From Bacteroidaceae bacterium (lineage in GTDB: Bacteria > Bacteroidota > Bacteroidia > Bacteroidales > Bacteroidaceae): 64,000 nucleotides of DNA. The notes under the pieces are model-generated. The model searched no databases. It was not told the origin of the DNA and was given only the letters and a program-made list of their open reading frames with translations. Shown here in pieces: positions 43,906-52,116 of the stretch; positions within the stretch are counted from its first letter, which is position 1, and the number at the start of each line of letters is the position of its first letter. Location: the NCBI GenBank assembly GCA_016280445.1, contig JAEEGS010000013.1, forward strand, positions 1 to 64,000. Direction: 5' to 3'. Both the position numbers and the translations under genes were made by a program.

Positions 43906-44811
43906 ATGGTGATTTCGAATCTATTAGATATGATTAGGCTTCTTTTCGTTCGCGAAAAGAAGCCTTTTTTGCGCCTTAGAGCCATCCTCGGCTTCTATCC
44001 TCACGACATCCGCCCCTATCAGCAGGCACTCATCCACAAGTCGATGGCCTATCACGAACAAGGCAAAGAGAAAAAAGAGGGGGAAAACACCACCCCAAAA
44101 AAGTATTGGCAAGCAAAACGGCAGCAAGCACGACAGCAACAAGCAACACCACAGCAAACCACCCAGCAGCACAACTACATCAACAACGAACGCCTCGAGT
44201 TTTTAGGTGACGCGGTGCTCGGCGCCATCGTTTCCGACATCCTTTATCAACACTACGGAAAGAAACAGGAAGGTTTTCTCAGCACGCTGAAAAGCAAACT
44301 GATATGCCGTGCCACACTCAATCAGGTGTCCACCCAGTTAGGGCTTGACCAACTGATTCGCCATGCAGGCGCCATCACCACAGGGCACAACAGTTTCATG
44401 AGCGGCAACGCCTTCGAAGCCCTCATCGGAGCCATCTACATAGACCGTGGTTACGACTACTGCTACCAGTTCCTCAACAAGAAAGTCTTTGGCCAAGTCA
44501 TCGACATCGAAAAGGTGGAGAAACAAGAACAGAACTACAAGAGCCGAATTATCGAGTGGTGTCAGAAACATCAATACAAATTCGCTTTCAGCCAAAAATC
44601 GGCTCAGAGCCAAGAGAAGAACAACATACCCTTCTTCCATTCCACGGTGCTCATCGAAGGAGTGCCCTGCGGAACAGGCTATGGATACAGCAAAAAAGAG
44701 AGTGACCAAAACGCGGCACAACAGGCCTACACACGCATCAAACGTGACAGAGATTTGAAGAAAGGCATTGCCAAAGCGGCAGCACTGCCAAGAACAACTC
44801 AAGGAAAATAA
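43906..44811 (+). CDS. rnc: Ribonuclease III
   Basis: The protein is 301 residues from 43906, or 293 from the ATG at 43930. It has the catalytic motif NERLEFLGDAVLGAIVSD, the second acidic cluster in NAFEALIGAIYIDRGYDYC and a C-terminal double-stranded RNA-binding domain (AQSQEKNNIPFFHSTVLIEG... GYGYSKKESDQNAAQQAY). A Q- and K-rich insertion of about 30 residues precedes the catalytic motif. It processes rRNA and structured mRNA. The first codons after 43930 form a perfect intrinsic terminator, which is unusual. Confidence 0.93.
   Translation: MVISNLLDMIRLLFVREKKPFLRLRAILGFYPHDIRPYQQALIHKSMAYHEQGKEKKEGENTTPKKYWQAKRQQARQQQATPQQTTQQHNYINNERLEFLGDAVLGAIVSDILYQHYGKKQEGFLSTLKSKLICRATLNQVSTQLGLDQLIRHAGAITTGHNSFMSGNAFEALIGAIYIDRGYDYCYQFLNKKVFGQVIDIEKVEKQEQNYKSRIIEWCQKHQYKFAFSQKSAQSQEKNNIPFFHSTVLIEGVPCGTGYGYSKKESDQNAAQQAYTRIKRDRDLKKGIAKAAALPRTTQGK
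43936..43970 (+). terminator. Intrinsic terminator inside the 5' end of rnc
   Basis: AGGCTTCTTTTCG (43936-43948) and CGAAAAGAAGCCT (43953-43965) pair perfectly (13 bp) around TTCG. The trailing T run, counting the last T of the stem, is six bases. It starts 6 bases after the ATG at 43930 and encodes IRLLFVREKKPF. It would end fabF transcripts or attenuate rnc. Confidence 0.8.
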
Positions 44812-44887
44812 ACTTAATTTATCATAAAACCTTGGGTTACAATGCACGTTTCGTGCTACAAATACCACCTCTTTCATAATTATTCCG

Positions 44888-44895
44888 TAACTTTG
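44888..44895 (+). promoter_or_regulatory. Promoter of the GH3-type acyl-adenylating enzyme gene
   Basis: TAACTTTGCATC, 22 bases before the ATG at 44917. It fits the consensus. Confidence 0.75.
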
Positions 44896-44916
44896 CATCG
44901 GTAAATCTCACCAGCA

Positions 44917-46443
44917 ATGAACACTACAGGATTTCTTAATAAGATATATTTCTCCAAAAGGCAGAAGCAGCTGGAGAAATATGCTACAAAAGCCCAAGAA
45001 CTACAACAGAAAATCTTCCGGCACCTGATTCGCCAAGGAAGAAAGACTGAATGGGGTGCACAACACGGCTACGACAACATCGAATCTTACGAACAGTTCC
45101 GTCAGCAAGTGCATGTGAACACCTACGAAGAACTGAAGGGCTACATCCACAAGATGCGCCAGGGTCAGGCCGACATTCTTTGGCCGGGCGTGGTGCGTTG
45201 GTATGCCAAGTCGTCGGGCACCACCAACGACAAGAGCAAGTTCATTCCTGTCACTGGTGAGGGCCTGAAAAACATCCACTATCGGGGCGGCACCGACAGC
45301 GTGGTCAGCTTTCTGCACATCTATCCCAAAAGCAAATTCTTCTCGGGCAAGAGCCTCATCCTTGGAGGCAGCCACTCGCCCAATCTCAATACGCCCAACA
45401 GTCTGGTGGGCGACCTCAGCGCCATCCTCATCGAGAACATCCCATCGACAGCCAAGATACTTCGGGTGCCTAAGAAAAGCATCGCCTTGCTGAGCGACTT
45501 CGAGGAGAAGCGCGACAAGATTGCCCGTGCAGCCATGGACATGAACATCACCAGCATCAGCGGTGTGCCTTCATGGATGCTCAGCGTACTAAACCGTGTG
45601 ATGGAACTGAAGGGCGTTGACCGTCTTGACGAAGTGTGGCCCAATCTGGAAGTCTTCTTCCACGGTGGCGTCGCCTTCACCCCCTATCGCAAACAGTATG
45701 AGAGCATTATCGGCCTGCCTAACATGCACTACATGGAGACCTATAATGCCAGCGAAGGATTCTTCGGACTGCAAAACGACCTCTCCGATCCCAACATGCT
45801 GCTGATGATTGACTACGGCATCTTCTATGAGTTCTGTCCTATGGACAACCTCTCCTCCAACGGCTACCCCATCGATGAGAGCAAGGTCATCCCCCTCTGG
45901 GAAGTAGAGCCAGGAGTGAACTACGCCATGATTATTAGCACCAACTGTGGTCTGTGGCGCTACCTCATCGGCGACACCGTCCAGTTCTCACAACGCGACC
46001 CCTACAAGTTCCGCATCACGGGACGCACCAAGCATTTCATCAACGCATTTGGCGAAGAACTCATCGTTGACAATGCAGAGAAAGGACTGCTGCAAGCCTG
46101 CGTGGCCACTGGCGCACAAGTGAAGGAATACACCGCAGCCCCCATCTTCATGGACAGCAACGCAAAATGCCGCCACCAGTGGATAATTGACTTTGCCAAG
46201 CTACCAGGCTCCATCAGCGAGTTTGCCTCCATACTCGACCGCTCCCTCCAAGCCATTAACTCCGACTACGAGGCCAAGCGTCACAAGGATATCACCCTCC
46301 AGCCACTGGAAATCATCGTGGCCAAGCCAGGCCTCTTCGACGAGTGGCTCAAGAGCAAGGGCAAGTTAGGAGGTCAGCACAAGATTCCACGTCTCAGCAA
46401 CTCAAGGCAGTACATCGAGGAACTCATGGAAATGAACCATTAA
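44917..46443 (+). CDS. GH3 auxin-responsive-type acyl-adenylating protein
   Basis: The 508-residue protein resembles the plant GH3/JAR1 family, an adenylate-forming group. YAKSSGTTNDKSKFIPVT is the nucleotide-binding loop, GVAFTPYRKQYESI and YNASEGFFGLQ follow, and YLIGDTVQFSQ... TGRTKHFINAFGEELI is the hinge. In plants these conjugate amino acids to hormones. In Bacteroidetes the substrate is not known. The next gene starts 9 bases downstream, so the two probably form an operon. Confidence 0.85.
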   Translation: MNTTGFLNKIYFSKRQKQLEKYATKAQELQQKIFRHLIRQGRKTEWGAQHGYDNIESYEQFRQQVHVNTYEELKGYIHKMRQGQADILWPGVVRWYAKSSGTTNDKSKFIPVTGEGLKNIHYRGGTDSVVSFLHIYPKSKFFSGKSLILGGSHSPNLNTPNSLVGDLSAILIENIPSTAKILRVPKKSIALLSDFEEKRDKIARAAMDMNITSISGVPSWMLSVLNRVMELKGVDRLDEVWPNLEVFFHGGVAFTPYRKQYESIIGLPNMHYMETYNASEGFFGLQNDLSDPNMLLMIDYGIFYEFCPMDNLSSNGYPIDESKVIPLWEVEPGVNYAMIISTNCGLWRYLIGDTVQFSQRDPYKFRITGRTKHFINAFGEELIVDNAEKGLLQACVATGAQVKEYTAAPIFMDSNAKCRHQWIIDFAKLPGSISEFASILDRSLQAINSDYEAKRHKDITLQPLEIIVAKPGLFDEWLKSKGKLGGQHKIPRLSNSRQYIEELMEMNH

Positions 46444-46452
46444 TCCTTTGGC

Positions 46453-48660
46453 ATGATGGAAGTAAAAAGAGTTTCCTTCTTTCACACACTCCTATCCGTT
46501 GTCCTCCTCCTTGTCGTCTCCTGTGCCCGCATCGGCACACCCGATGGAGGCCCATACGATGAGACACCACCCAAAGTGGTGCGCACATCGCCCAAACTCG
46601 GTGCTTCCGACGTAAAGCATGCCAAGAAAATCACCATTGAGTTCGATGAAATCATCAAGATAGACAATGCGATGGAGAAGGTGGTCATCTCCCCTCCTCA
46701 GATAGAACAACCTGAGATTGAGGCCAGCGGCAGGAAAGTGACCATCTCCCTGCTCGACTCGCTCAAGCCCAACACCACCTACACCATCGACTTCGCTGAT
46801 GCCATCGTCGACAACAACGAAGGAAACCCCTACGGCGACTTCGCCTTCACCTTCTCCACGGGCGAGCAGGTGGACACCTTCCAAGTGTCTGGCCATGTGC
46901 TCGATGCCAGCAACCTCGAGCCCATCAAGGGCATACTCGTGGGACTCTACAAGTTAGACTCCCTTCAGACCGACGGTCATCTCCCCGACTCCATTTTCCG
47001 CACCAAACCTTTCGAGCGCATCTCGCGCACCGACAGCCGCGGGCACTTCGTCATCAAAGGGCTCTCCATGGGACAATATCGTGTCTTTGCGCTCAAAGAC
47101 GCCAACCAGAACTACGTCTATGACCAACGTTCCGAGATGGTGGCCTTCTCCGACCGCATCCTCACGCCCTCCAGCAGGCCCGACATCCGCCCCGACACCG
47201 TGTGGCACGACAGCATCCATTACGACTCCATCGTGATGACCCCCTACACCCATTTCTACCCCGACGACATCGTGCTGACAGCCTTCGAGTCGGCCATCCA
47301 AGACCGCTACCTGCTGAAGAGCGAACGCCCCACCCCCTGGAAGTTCACCCTCTACTTCACAGCCCCAAGCGACACACTCCCCCTGCTCACCGGACTTAAC
47401 TTCGACGCTGAGCAGGCCTTTGTCATTGATGCCTCACAACACAACGACACCCTCAACTACTGGATTCGCGACTCCCTCATCTACAACCTCGACACGCTCT
47501 CCATCCAACTCGACTTCTATGCCACCGACACCACAGGCACTCTGGCACTCACCACCGACACCCTCCAGTTGGTGTCCAAACTGACCAAAGCCCGCATTGC
47601 CCGTCAGCAGCAGGAGAAGTTTGAAGAATGGGCAAAGCAGTACAAGCAACAGGTGAAGGCCGAACGACGTGCCGCCCGCAAAGCCCAGAAAGAGGCAGAG
47701 AAGGAGGCAGGAAAAGAAGACAACACGAAAGACGATGACGGAGAAGACGACGAGGACGACACCGAAGCCAGTCCTGACGAGGAAGTGGCTACAACCGACG
47801 ATAACACCGGAACAAAGCCAGATGAAAGCGTGAAGGAAACAGAAAAGTCCTCCAAGAAAGAAGGGAAGGAAAAGAAGAAAAAGAAACGGAAGAAAGACGA
47901 TGACGACATTGAGATTCCTCCCATGCCAGAGGAGTTCCTCACCTTCAAGACCATCAACACCCAGTCGATGGATCCAGACAAGAACATAGACTTCGAGTTC
48001 GAGGAGCCGCTCGACACCTTCGACGTCTCCAAGATACACTTCAGCATCCAGGTCGACTCGGTGTTCCAACCCACCAAGTTCCTGTTCCGTCCTGTGCCAG
48101 GCCACACACGCACCTACCGACTCTATGCCGAATGGGAACCCGACACCACCTACAAGGTGGAGATTGACACCGCTGCCTTCGTCAACATCTACGGCAAGCG
48201 CAACGAGGCACAGAAGCGCATCATCAAGATGAAGTCCATGAACACCTACTCCACCCTCTTCATCGCCCTGCAAGGCACCGACCCAACAGGAGCCAACTGG
48301 AACAATGCCTACGTGCAACTGCTCGACGGAAGCGACAAAGCGGTGAAGACCATCCGCGCCAAGAACGGCAAGGCCGACTTCTACTTCCTCACCCCTGCCA
48401 CCTACTACCTGCGTCTCTACTGCGACACCAACGGCAACGGCCAATGGGACACGGGCGACTACGACCTCCAGCAGCAGCCCGAACCCGTCTTCTATTACCC
48501 AGGGGCACTCACCCTCAAGGCACAATGGGAAATCACCCAAGAGTGGAATCCCACCGCCCAATCCTTGCCCAAGCAGAAACCTGCGAAAATCACCAAGCAG
48601 AAGCCTGACAAGGAAAAGGCCATCAAGAACAGGAACGCAGAACGGAACAACAAGAAGTAA
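46453..48660 (+). CDS. Ig-like domain lipoprotein
   Basis: The 735-residue protein has a lipoprotein signal (LLLVVSCARIG). It opens with a Big_5-type Ig domain (TPPKVVRTSPKLGASDVK... ITIEFDEIIKID... YTIDFADAIVDNNEGNP) and then a prealbumin-like segment (VSGHVLDASNLEPIKGILVGLY). A long charged low-complexity stretch (about residues 405-490, rich in K, E and D) separates it from a second Ig-like part. The C-terminus is strongly basic. It is probably a large surface-anchored protein. The ATG at 46456 is an equally possible start. Confidence 0.8.
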   Translation: MMEVKRVSFFHTLLSVVLLLVVSCARIGTPDGGPYDETPPKVVRTSPKLGASDVKHAKKITIEFDEIIKIDNAMEKVVISPPQIEQPEIEASGRKVTISLLDSLKPNTTYTIDFADAIVDNNEGNPYGDFAFTFSTGEQVDTFQVSGHVLDASNLEPIKGILVGLYKLDSLQTDGHLPDSIFRTKPFERISRTDSRGHFVIKGLSMGQYRVFALKDANQNYVYDQRSEMVAFSDRILTPSSRPDIRPDTVWHDSIHYDSIVMTPYTHFYPDDIVLTAFESAIQDRYLLKSERPTPWKFTLYFTAPSDTLPLLTGLNFDAEQAFVIDASQHNDTLNYWIRDSLIYNLDTLSIQLDFYATDTTGTLALTTDTLQLVSKLTKARIARQQQEKFEEWAKQYKQQVKAERRAARKAQKEAEKEAGKEDNTKDDDGEDDEDDTEASPDEEVATTDDNTGTKPDESVKETEKSSKKEGKEKKKKKRKKDDDDIEIPPMPEEFLTFKTINTQSMDPDKNIDFEFEEPLDTFDVSKIHFSIQVDSVFQPTKFLFRPVPGHTRTYRLYAEWEPDTTYKVEIDTAAFVNIYGKRNEAQKRIIKMKSMNTYSTLFIALQGTDPTGANWNNAYVQLLDGSDKAVKTIRAKNGKADFYFLTPATYYLRLYCDTNGNGQWDTGDYDLQQQPEPVFYYPGALTLKAQWEITQEWNPTAQSLPKQKPAKITKQKPDKEKAIKNRNAERNNKK

Positions 48661-48840
48661 TTCCGATGAGGCATCCTTCACACGATGGGGCATGAACATT
48701 TAGAGTGATTGACTAAGAAGCATAAAAAACATATTCTATGACTTTCAAACGACAAATGGAGAAAGCCATTAAAGAATATTGCAACAGGTCACCTGTGGAA
48801 GAATCTCCAATTCACTAACGACACATTTTCCGAAGAGGCA

Positions 48841-48939
48841 CTTACACTGCCTCTAAATCGACCTCGTCGACGTCGGTCAACCGATGTCGTCGAGGTCGAC
48901 TTGCCGATGTCGACGACATCGATTTGGAGGCTGTGGAAG
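48841..48939. repeat. Structured palindromic intergenic element, copy 2
   Basis: The 99-bp element has 13-bp inverted termini (48841-48853 CTTACACTGCCTC; 48927-48939 GAGGCTGTGGAAG). The three 17-bp units lie at 48859-48875, 48882-48898 and 48905-48921, a period of exactly 23. Unit 3 is a perfect odd palindrome, CGATGTCGACGACATCG. Units 1 and 2 are reverse complements at 15 of 17 positions. Five bases separate each terminus from the nearest unit. Read on the minus strand, the half-site order equals that of the element at 6055-6155. It lies in the 283-bp gap before the xerD stop; no gene was seen in that gap. Confidence 0.85.
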
Positions 48940-48943
48940 GACT

Positions 48944-49855
48944 TCACTTCTTCATGTTGCGTGGATGATGAAGGAGGATTTCCTCACGCAGGTGGGAGGT
49001 GTCGATGTGGGTGTAGATTTGGGTAGTGGCAATGGACTCATGCCCCAGCATGGCTTGGATAGCGCGGAGGTTGGCGCCTCCTTCGAGCAGGGAGGTAGCG
49101 AAGGAGTGGCGAAGGGTGTGGGGAGAAACGGTCTTCTGGATGCCAGCCTTGGCCACCAGGTCTTTGAGCATGAGGAAGACCATGACGCGGGTGAGAGGTT
49201 TCTTGCGACGGAAACTGACGAAGACGAAGTCTTGAAACTCGGTGGGGATGGGCAGTTGGGTGCGGTCAACGAAATAAAGTTGCAGTTCGTGGATGGCTTT
49301 CTGGGAGATGGGTACCAGACGTTGCTTGGAGCCCTTTCCGTCCACCTTGATGAACTCGTCGTCGAGGAAGAGGTTACTCAACTTCAGGTTGACCAATTCG
49401 CTGACGCGCAGGCCGCACGAGAAAAGTGTTTCGACGATGGCTTTGTTGCGGTGACCCTCAGCTTGGCTGAGGTCGATGACGGATTCGATGGCATCGACTT
49501 CATCGACGGTGAGCACATCGGGCAGATGCTGGGGTTTCTTGGGAAATTCGAGCAATTCTGTGGGGTTCACTTCGAGCACATCGCTGAGCACCAGGAAATG
49601 GTAGAAACTCCGTACACCCGACAGGATACGCGAGAGGGAGGTGGGATGGATGCCGAGGTCGAACATGAGTGCGGAGAAGTGGTGGAAGTCTTCCAACTGA
49701 ACAGTCATGAAGTCCTTGCCCTCATCGGCGATGAAGCACAGGAACTTGTCGAGGTCGCGCATGTAGGCATCAATCGTGTGGGGAGAACAACCCTTCTCCA
49801 GTTTCAGATACTGGTAGTAGCGACGCACCAATCTTTGTTGCTCTTTGGTTTCCAT
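48944..49855 (-). CDS. xerD: Site-specific tyrosine recombinase XerD
   Basis: The start at 49855 (METKEQQRLV) is usual for the family; the frame extends 13 codons upstream, through the -7 box. The 303-residue protein has the core-binding N-domain (KGCSPHTIDAYMRDLDKF) and a catalytic domain with Arg in FSCGLRVSEL, HTLRHSFATSLLEGGANL, MLGHESIATTQIYTHID with the nucleophile Tyr. It resolves chromosome dimers at dif with XerC. A house-keeping role is likely, as no phage or transposon genes adjoin it. No dif site was searched for. Confidence 0.92.
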   Translation of the reverse strand: METKEQQRLVRRYYQYLKLEKGCSPHTIDAYMRDLDKFLCFIADEGKDFMTVQLEDFHHFSALMFDLGIHPTSLSRILSGVRSFYHFLVLSDVLEVNPTELLEFPKKPQHLPDVLTVDEVDAIESVIDLSQAEGHRNKAIVETLFSCGLRVSELVNLKLSNLFLDDEFIKVDGKGSKQRLVPISQKAIHELQLYFVDRTQLPIPTEFQDFVFVSFRRKKPLTRVMVFLMLKDLVAKAGIQKTVSPHTLRHSFATSLLEGGANLRAIQAMLGHESIATTQIYTHIDTSHLREEILLHHPRNMKK

Positions 49856-49860
49856 CGTTG

Positions 49861-49868
49861 CAAAGGTA
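49861..49868 (-). promoter_or_regulatory. Promoter of xerD, nearly leaderless
   Basis: The minus strand reads TACCTTTGCAACGATGG: the box ends only 5 bases before the ATG at 49855. The transcript would start at or next to the start codon. Confidence 0.65.
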
Positions 49869-49917
49869 AGGATTTTTAAATTGATAACTGACAATTGACA
49901 ATCGATAATTGGCTGTC

Positions 49918-50025
49918 CAGCCCGTTTCTTGCTGAAAACATCTCGAATGGTTAATTATGAATTATGATTTTTTCATTGTTATTCAGCCTGTTTCTTACTG
50001 AAAAGCACCCCGAATGGTTAATTAT
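49918..50025 (+). repeat. Direct repeat of about 41 bases upstream of the S41 protease
   Basis: Two copies (49918-49958 and 49984-50025) run from CAGCCYGTTTCTTRCTGAAAA to CGAATGGTTAATTAT and differ at a few positions. A run of short AATTATCAATTGTC-type repeats follows up to the promoter. This fills the 238-base gap between xerD and the protease gene. Confidence 0.72.
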
Positions 50026-50060
50026 CAATTATCAATTGTCAATTATCAATTAAAAATATG

Positions 50061-50068
50061 TACCTTTG
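50061..50068 (+). promoter_or_regulatory. Promoter of the S41 protease gene
   Basis: TACCTTTGTGCCC, 25 bases before the ATG at 50093. It fits the consensus. Confidence 0.78.
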
Positions 50069-50092
50069 TGCCCGAAAAACTCCAAGAAAAAA

Positions 50093-51751
50093 ATGAAAAG
50101 AACTCTTCTTATCTTGTTGGCCGCGTTGTCGATGACATCATCGGCACTGGCACAGACAGAACATAACTTCACGGTGGCGAAGAACCTCGACCTCTTCAAC
50201 ACCATCTATCGCCAACTGGACCTCTTCTACGTGGACTCGCTGGAGGCCGACAAACTCATCGGTGTGGGCATCGACGCTATGACCCGCGAACTGGACCTCT
50301 ACACGAAGTTCTATCCTGAGGAGGAGATGGACGAACTGAAGATGATGACTACGGGCAAGTATGGCGGCATCGGTTCCATCATCCGCATGCGGAAAGACTC
50401 CACCATTATCATCCACGAGCCATATCCCGACATGCCCGCTGCTGAGGTGGGTCTTCAAGTGGGCGATGTGCTGCTGAAGATTGACGACAAAGACCTGAAG
50501 GGTTTGACCACCGCCGAGGTGAGCGAGATGCTGCGTGGCGAACCAGGCACCACTTTCGTGCTGCGTGTACAACGTCCCAACGAGAAGAAGACACGAGACT
50601 TCAAGATTACACGCCGAAGCATCAAGAAAGATGCCGTTTCGTACTACGGACTCATCGGCGACATGGGCTACCTCTGCCTCACTGAGTTCACCGAAGGGTG
50701 TGCCAAGGAGGTGCGCAAAGCCGTCATCGCCATGAAGGAGCAGGGTGCACAGGGCATCATTCTCGACTTGCGGGCAAACGGAGGTGGTCTGCTGAATGAG
50801 GCGGTTGACATCGCCGGGCTTTTCATCCCCAAAGACCAGAAAGTGGTGGAGACCAAAGGCAAGCACCTGGCTGCCCACTACGTTTACACCACCCACAATG
50901 AGCCGCTCGACCTCGACATCCCGCTCGTCATCCTGGTGAACGACGAGACAGCCAGTGCCTCCGAGATCGTGGCAGGAGCCCTGCAAGACCTCGACCGCGC
51001 CGTCATTGTGGGATGCGACACCTATGGCAAGGGACTCGTGCAGAGTTCGCGCGAACTGCCCTACAACGGCAGTCTCAAACTGACCACAGCCAAATACTAT
51101 CTCCCTTCGGGCCGCTGCATCCAGAAGATTGACTACAAGAAACTGCGTGAGGCTGCTGAAATATATCGTAAAACGGGCAAGAAGATAGACACTAAGGCTG
51201 ATACGCTTAAGCAAATGTTCCAAACCGCAGGAGGACGTCAGGTGACGGAGGGAAGCGGCATTAAACCCGACGTCGCCGTGAAGCACGACACCATCTCCAA
51301 CATCGTCTATGCCATTTCCAACGACGATGTGCTGACCGACTGGGGCACCCAATACTTCCAGAGCCACCCCACTCTTCCCGCTGTGAAGGATTTCGCCATC
51401 ACCGACGAGGATTACGCGCAATTCAAGAAGATGGTGACCGACAGCCACTTCACCTACGACCGCCAAAGCGAGAAACGCCTTGCCGAACTGAAGAAGACTG
51501 CTCAGTATGAGGGTTACTACGAGGATGCCAAAGAGCAGTTCGAGGCCCTCGAACAGAAATTGGCCCACAACCTCGACCGCGAGATGGATCACAAGCAGAG
51601 CGACATCCGCCGCCTCATGGCAGGAGAAGTCATCAAACGCTACTACTATCAGGCAGGCGTCGTGGAGCAGTCGCTCAAGGGCGACGAGGACGTGGAACAA
51701 GCCCTTCAGGTGCTTCACGATAAGGAAGCGTATGAGAAAAAACTGAGATAA
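50093..51751 (+). CDS. S41 family C-terminal processing peptidase
   Basis: The start at 50093 (MKRTLLILLAALSMTSSALAQ) gives a signal peptide just after the promoter. The 552-residue protein has a PDZ domain (about residues 85-165, PAAEVGLQVGDVLLKIDD) and the protease core: LRANGGGLLNEAVDI, Ser288 in NDETASASEIV and Lys313 in TYGKGLVQ, 25 residues apart as in Tsp/CtpA. It cleaves near the C-termini of periplasmic proteins. The long C-terminal helical region is common in Bacteroidetes members. Confidence 0.92.
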   Translation: MKRTLLILLAALSMTSSALAQTEHNFTVAKNLDLFNTIYRQLDLFYVDSLEADKLIGVGIDAMTRELDLYTKFYPEEEMDELKMMTTGKYGGIGSIIRMRKDSTIIIHEPYPDMPAAEVGLQVGDVLLKIDDKDLKGLTTAEVSEMLRGEPGTTFVLRVQRPNEKKTRDFKITRRSIKKDAVSYYGLIGDMGYLCLTEFTEGCAKEVRKAVIAMKEQGAQGIILDLRANGGGLLNEAVDIAGLFIPKDQKVVETKGKHLAAHYVYTTHNEPLDLDIPLVILVNDETASASEIVAGALQDLDRAVIVGCDTYGKGLVQSSRELPYNGSLKLTTAKYYLPSGRCIQKIDYKKLREAAEIYRKTGKKIDTKADTLKQMFQTAGGRQVTEGSGIKPDVAVKHDTISNIVYAISNDDVLTDWGTQYFQSHPTLPAVKDFAITDEDYAQFKKMVTDSHFTYDRQSEKRLAELKKTAQYEGYYEDAKEQFEALEQKLAHNLDREMDHKQSDIRRLMAGEVIKRYYYQAGVVEQSLKGDEDVEQALQVLHDKEAYEKKLR

Positions 51752-51762
51752 TTGATAATTAA

Positions 51763-51886
51763 AGACCCTCTCCCCAGCCCTCCCCCATAATGGGGAGGGA
51801 GACCATGCGGGATGTTGGGCATTAGAAAATCTAGCCGGATGGCTCTCCCCATTATGGGGGAGATGCCCGTAGGGCAGAGAGGGTCT
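51763..51886. repeat. Large imperfect hairpin repeat (124 bp)
   Basis: The ends AGACCCTCTCCCC and the closing GAGAGGGTCT pair, and inner blocks CCCCCATAATGGGGAG and CTCCCCATTATGGGGG are each self-complementary as well as complementary to one another. The centre is A/T-rich. It lies between the protease gene and the small membrane protein gene, without a coding frame. Confidence 0.8.
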
Positions 51887-51903
51887 CCTAACTCCTAACG
51901 AAG

Positions 51904-52116
51904 ATGAGTTTACGAAATAATCGTGCGACCAAGTTGAACCGCTACATGATGTTCGGCATGTTCTTCCTCGGCACCATCGTCATCGGATGCGTGTTCGCCT
52001 TCCTCTACCTCGCATACAGCAAGGAGAGCAACCCCTTCGTGCAGACACCACAAGAGGAGAAAATGACTGACAGCATCGTGGTCGTCGTGAATGACTCAAC
52101 ATTGTTGGAAGAATGA
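51904..52116 (+). CDS. Small single-pass membrane protein
   Basis: The 70-residue protein has a basic N-terminus, one transmembrane helix (MFGMFFLGTIVIGCVFAFLY) and a short acidic periplasmic tail. The start at 51904 is in a non-coding context downstream of a hairpin repeat. Its stop overlaps the next start by ATGA (52113-52116), which supports both genes. No family was recognised. Confidence 0.7.
   Translation: MSLRNNRATKLNRYMMFGMFFLGTIVIGCVFAFLYLAYSKESNPFVQTPQEEKMTDSIVVVVNDSTLLEE

Noticed and set aside
48944..49855. Phage or integron integrase
   Set aside because: Length, motifs and the absence of att-like or phage genes fit a housekeeping XerD.
50138..51718. 526-codon frame opposite the S41 protease
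   Set aside because: Antisense shadow; the plus strand has the complete protease motifs.
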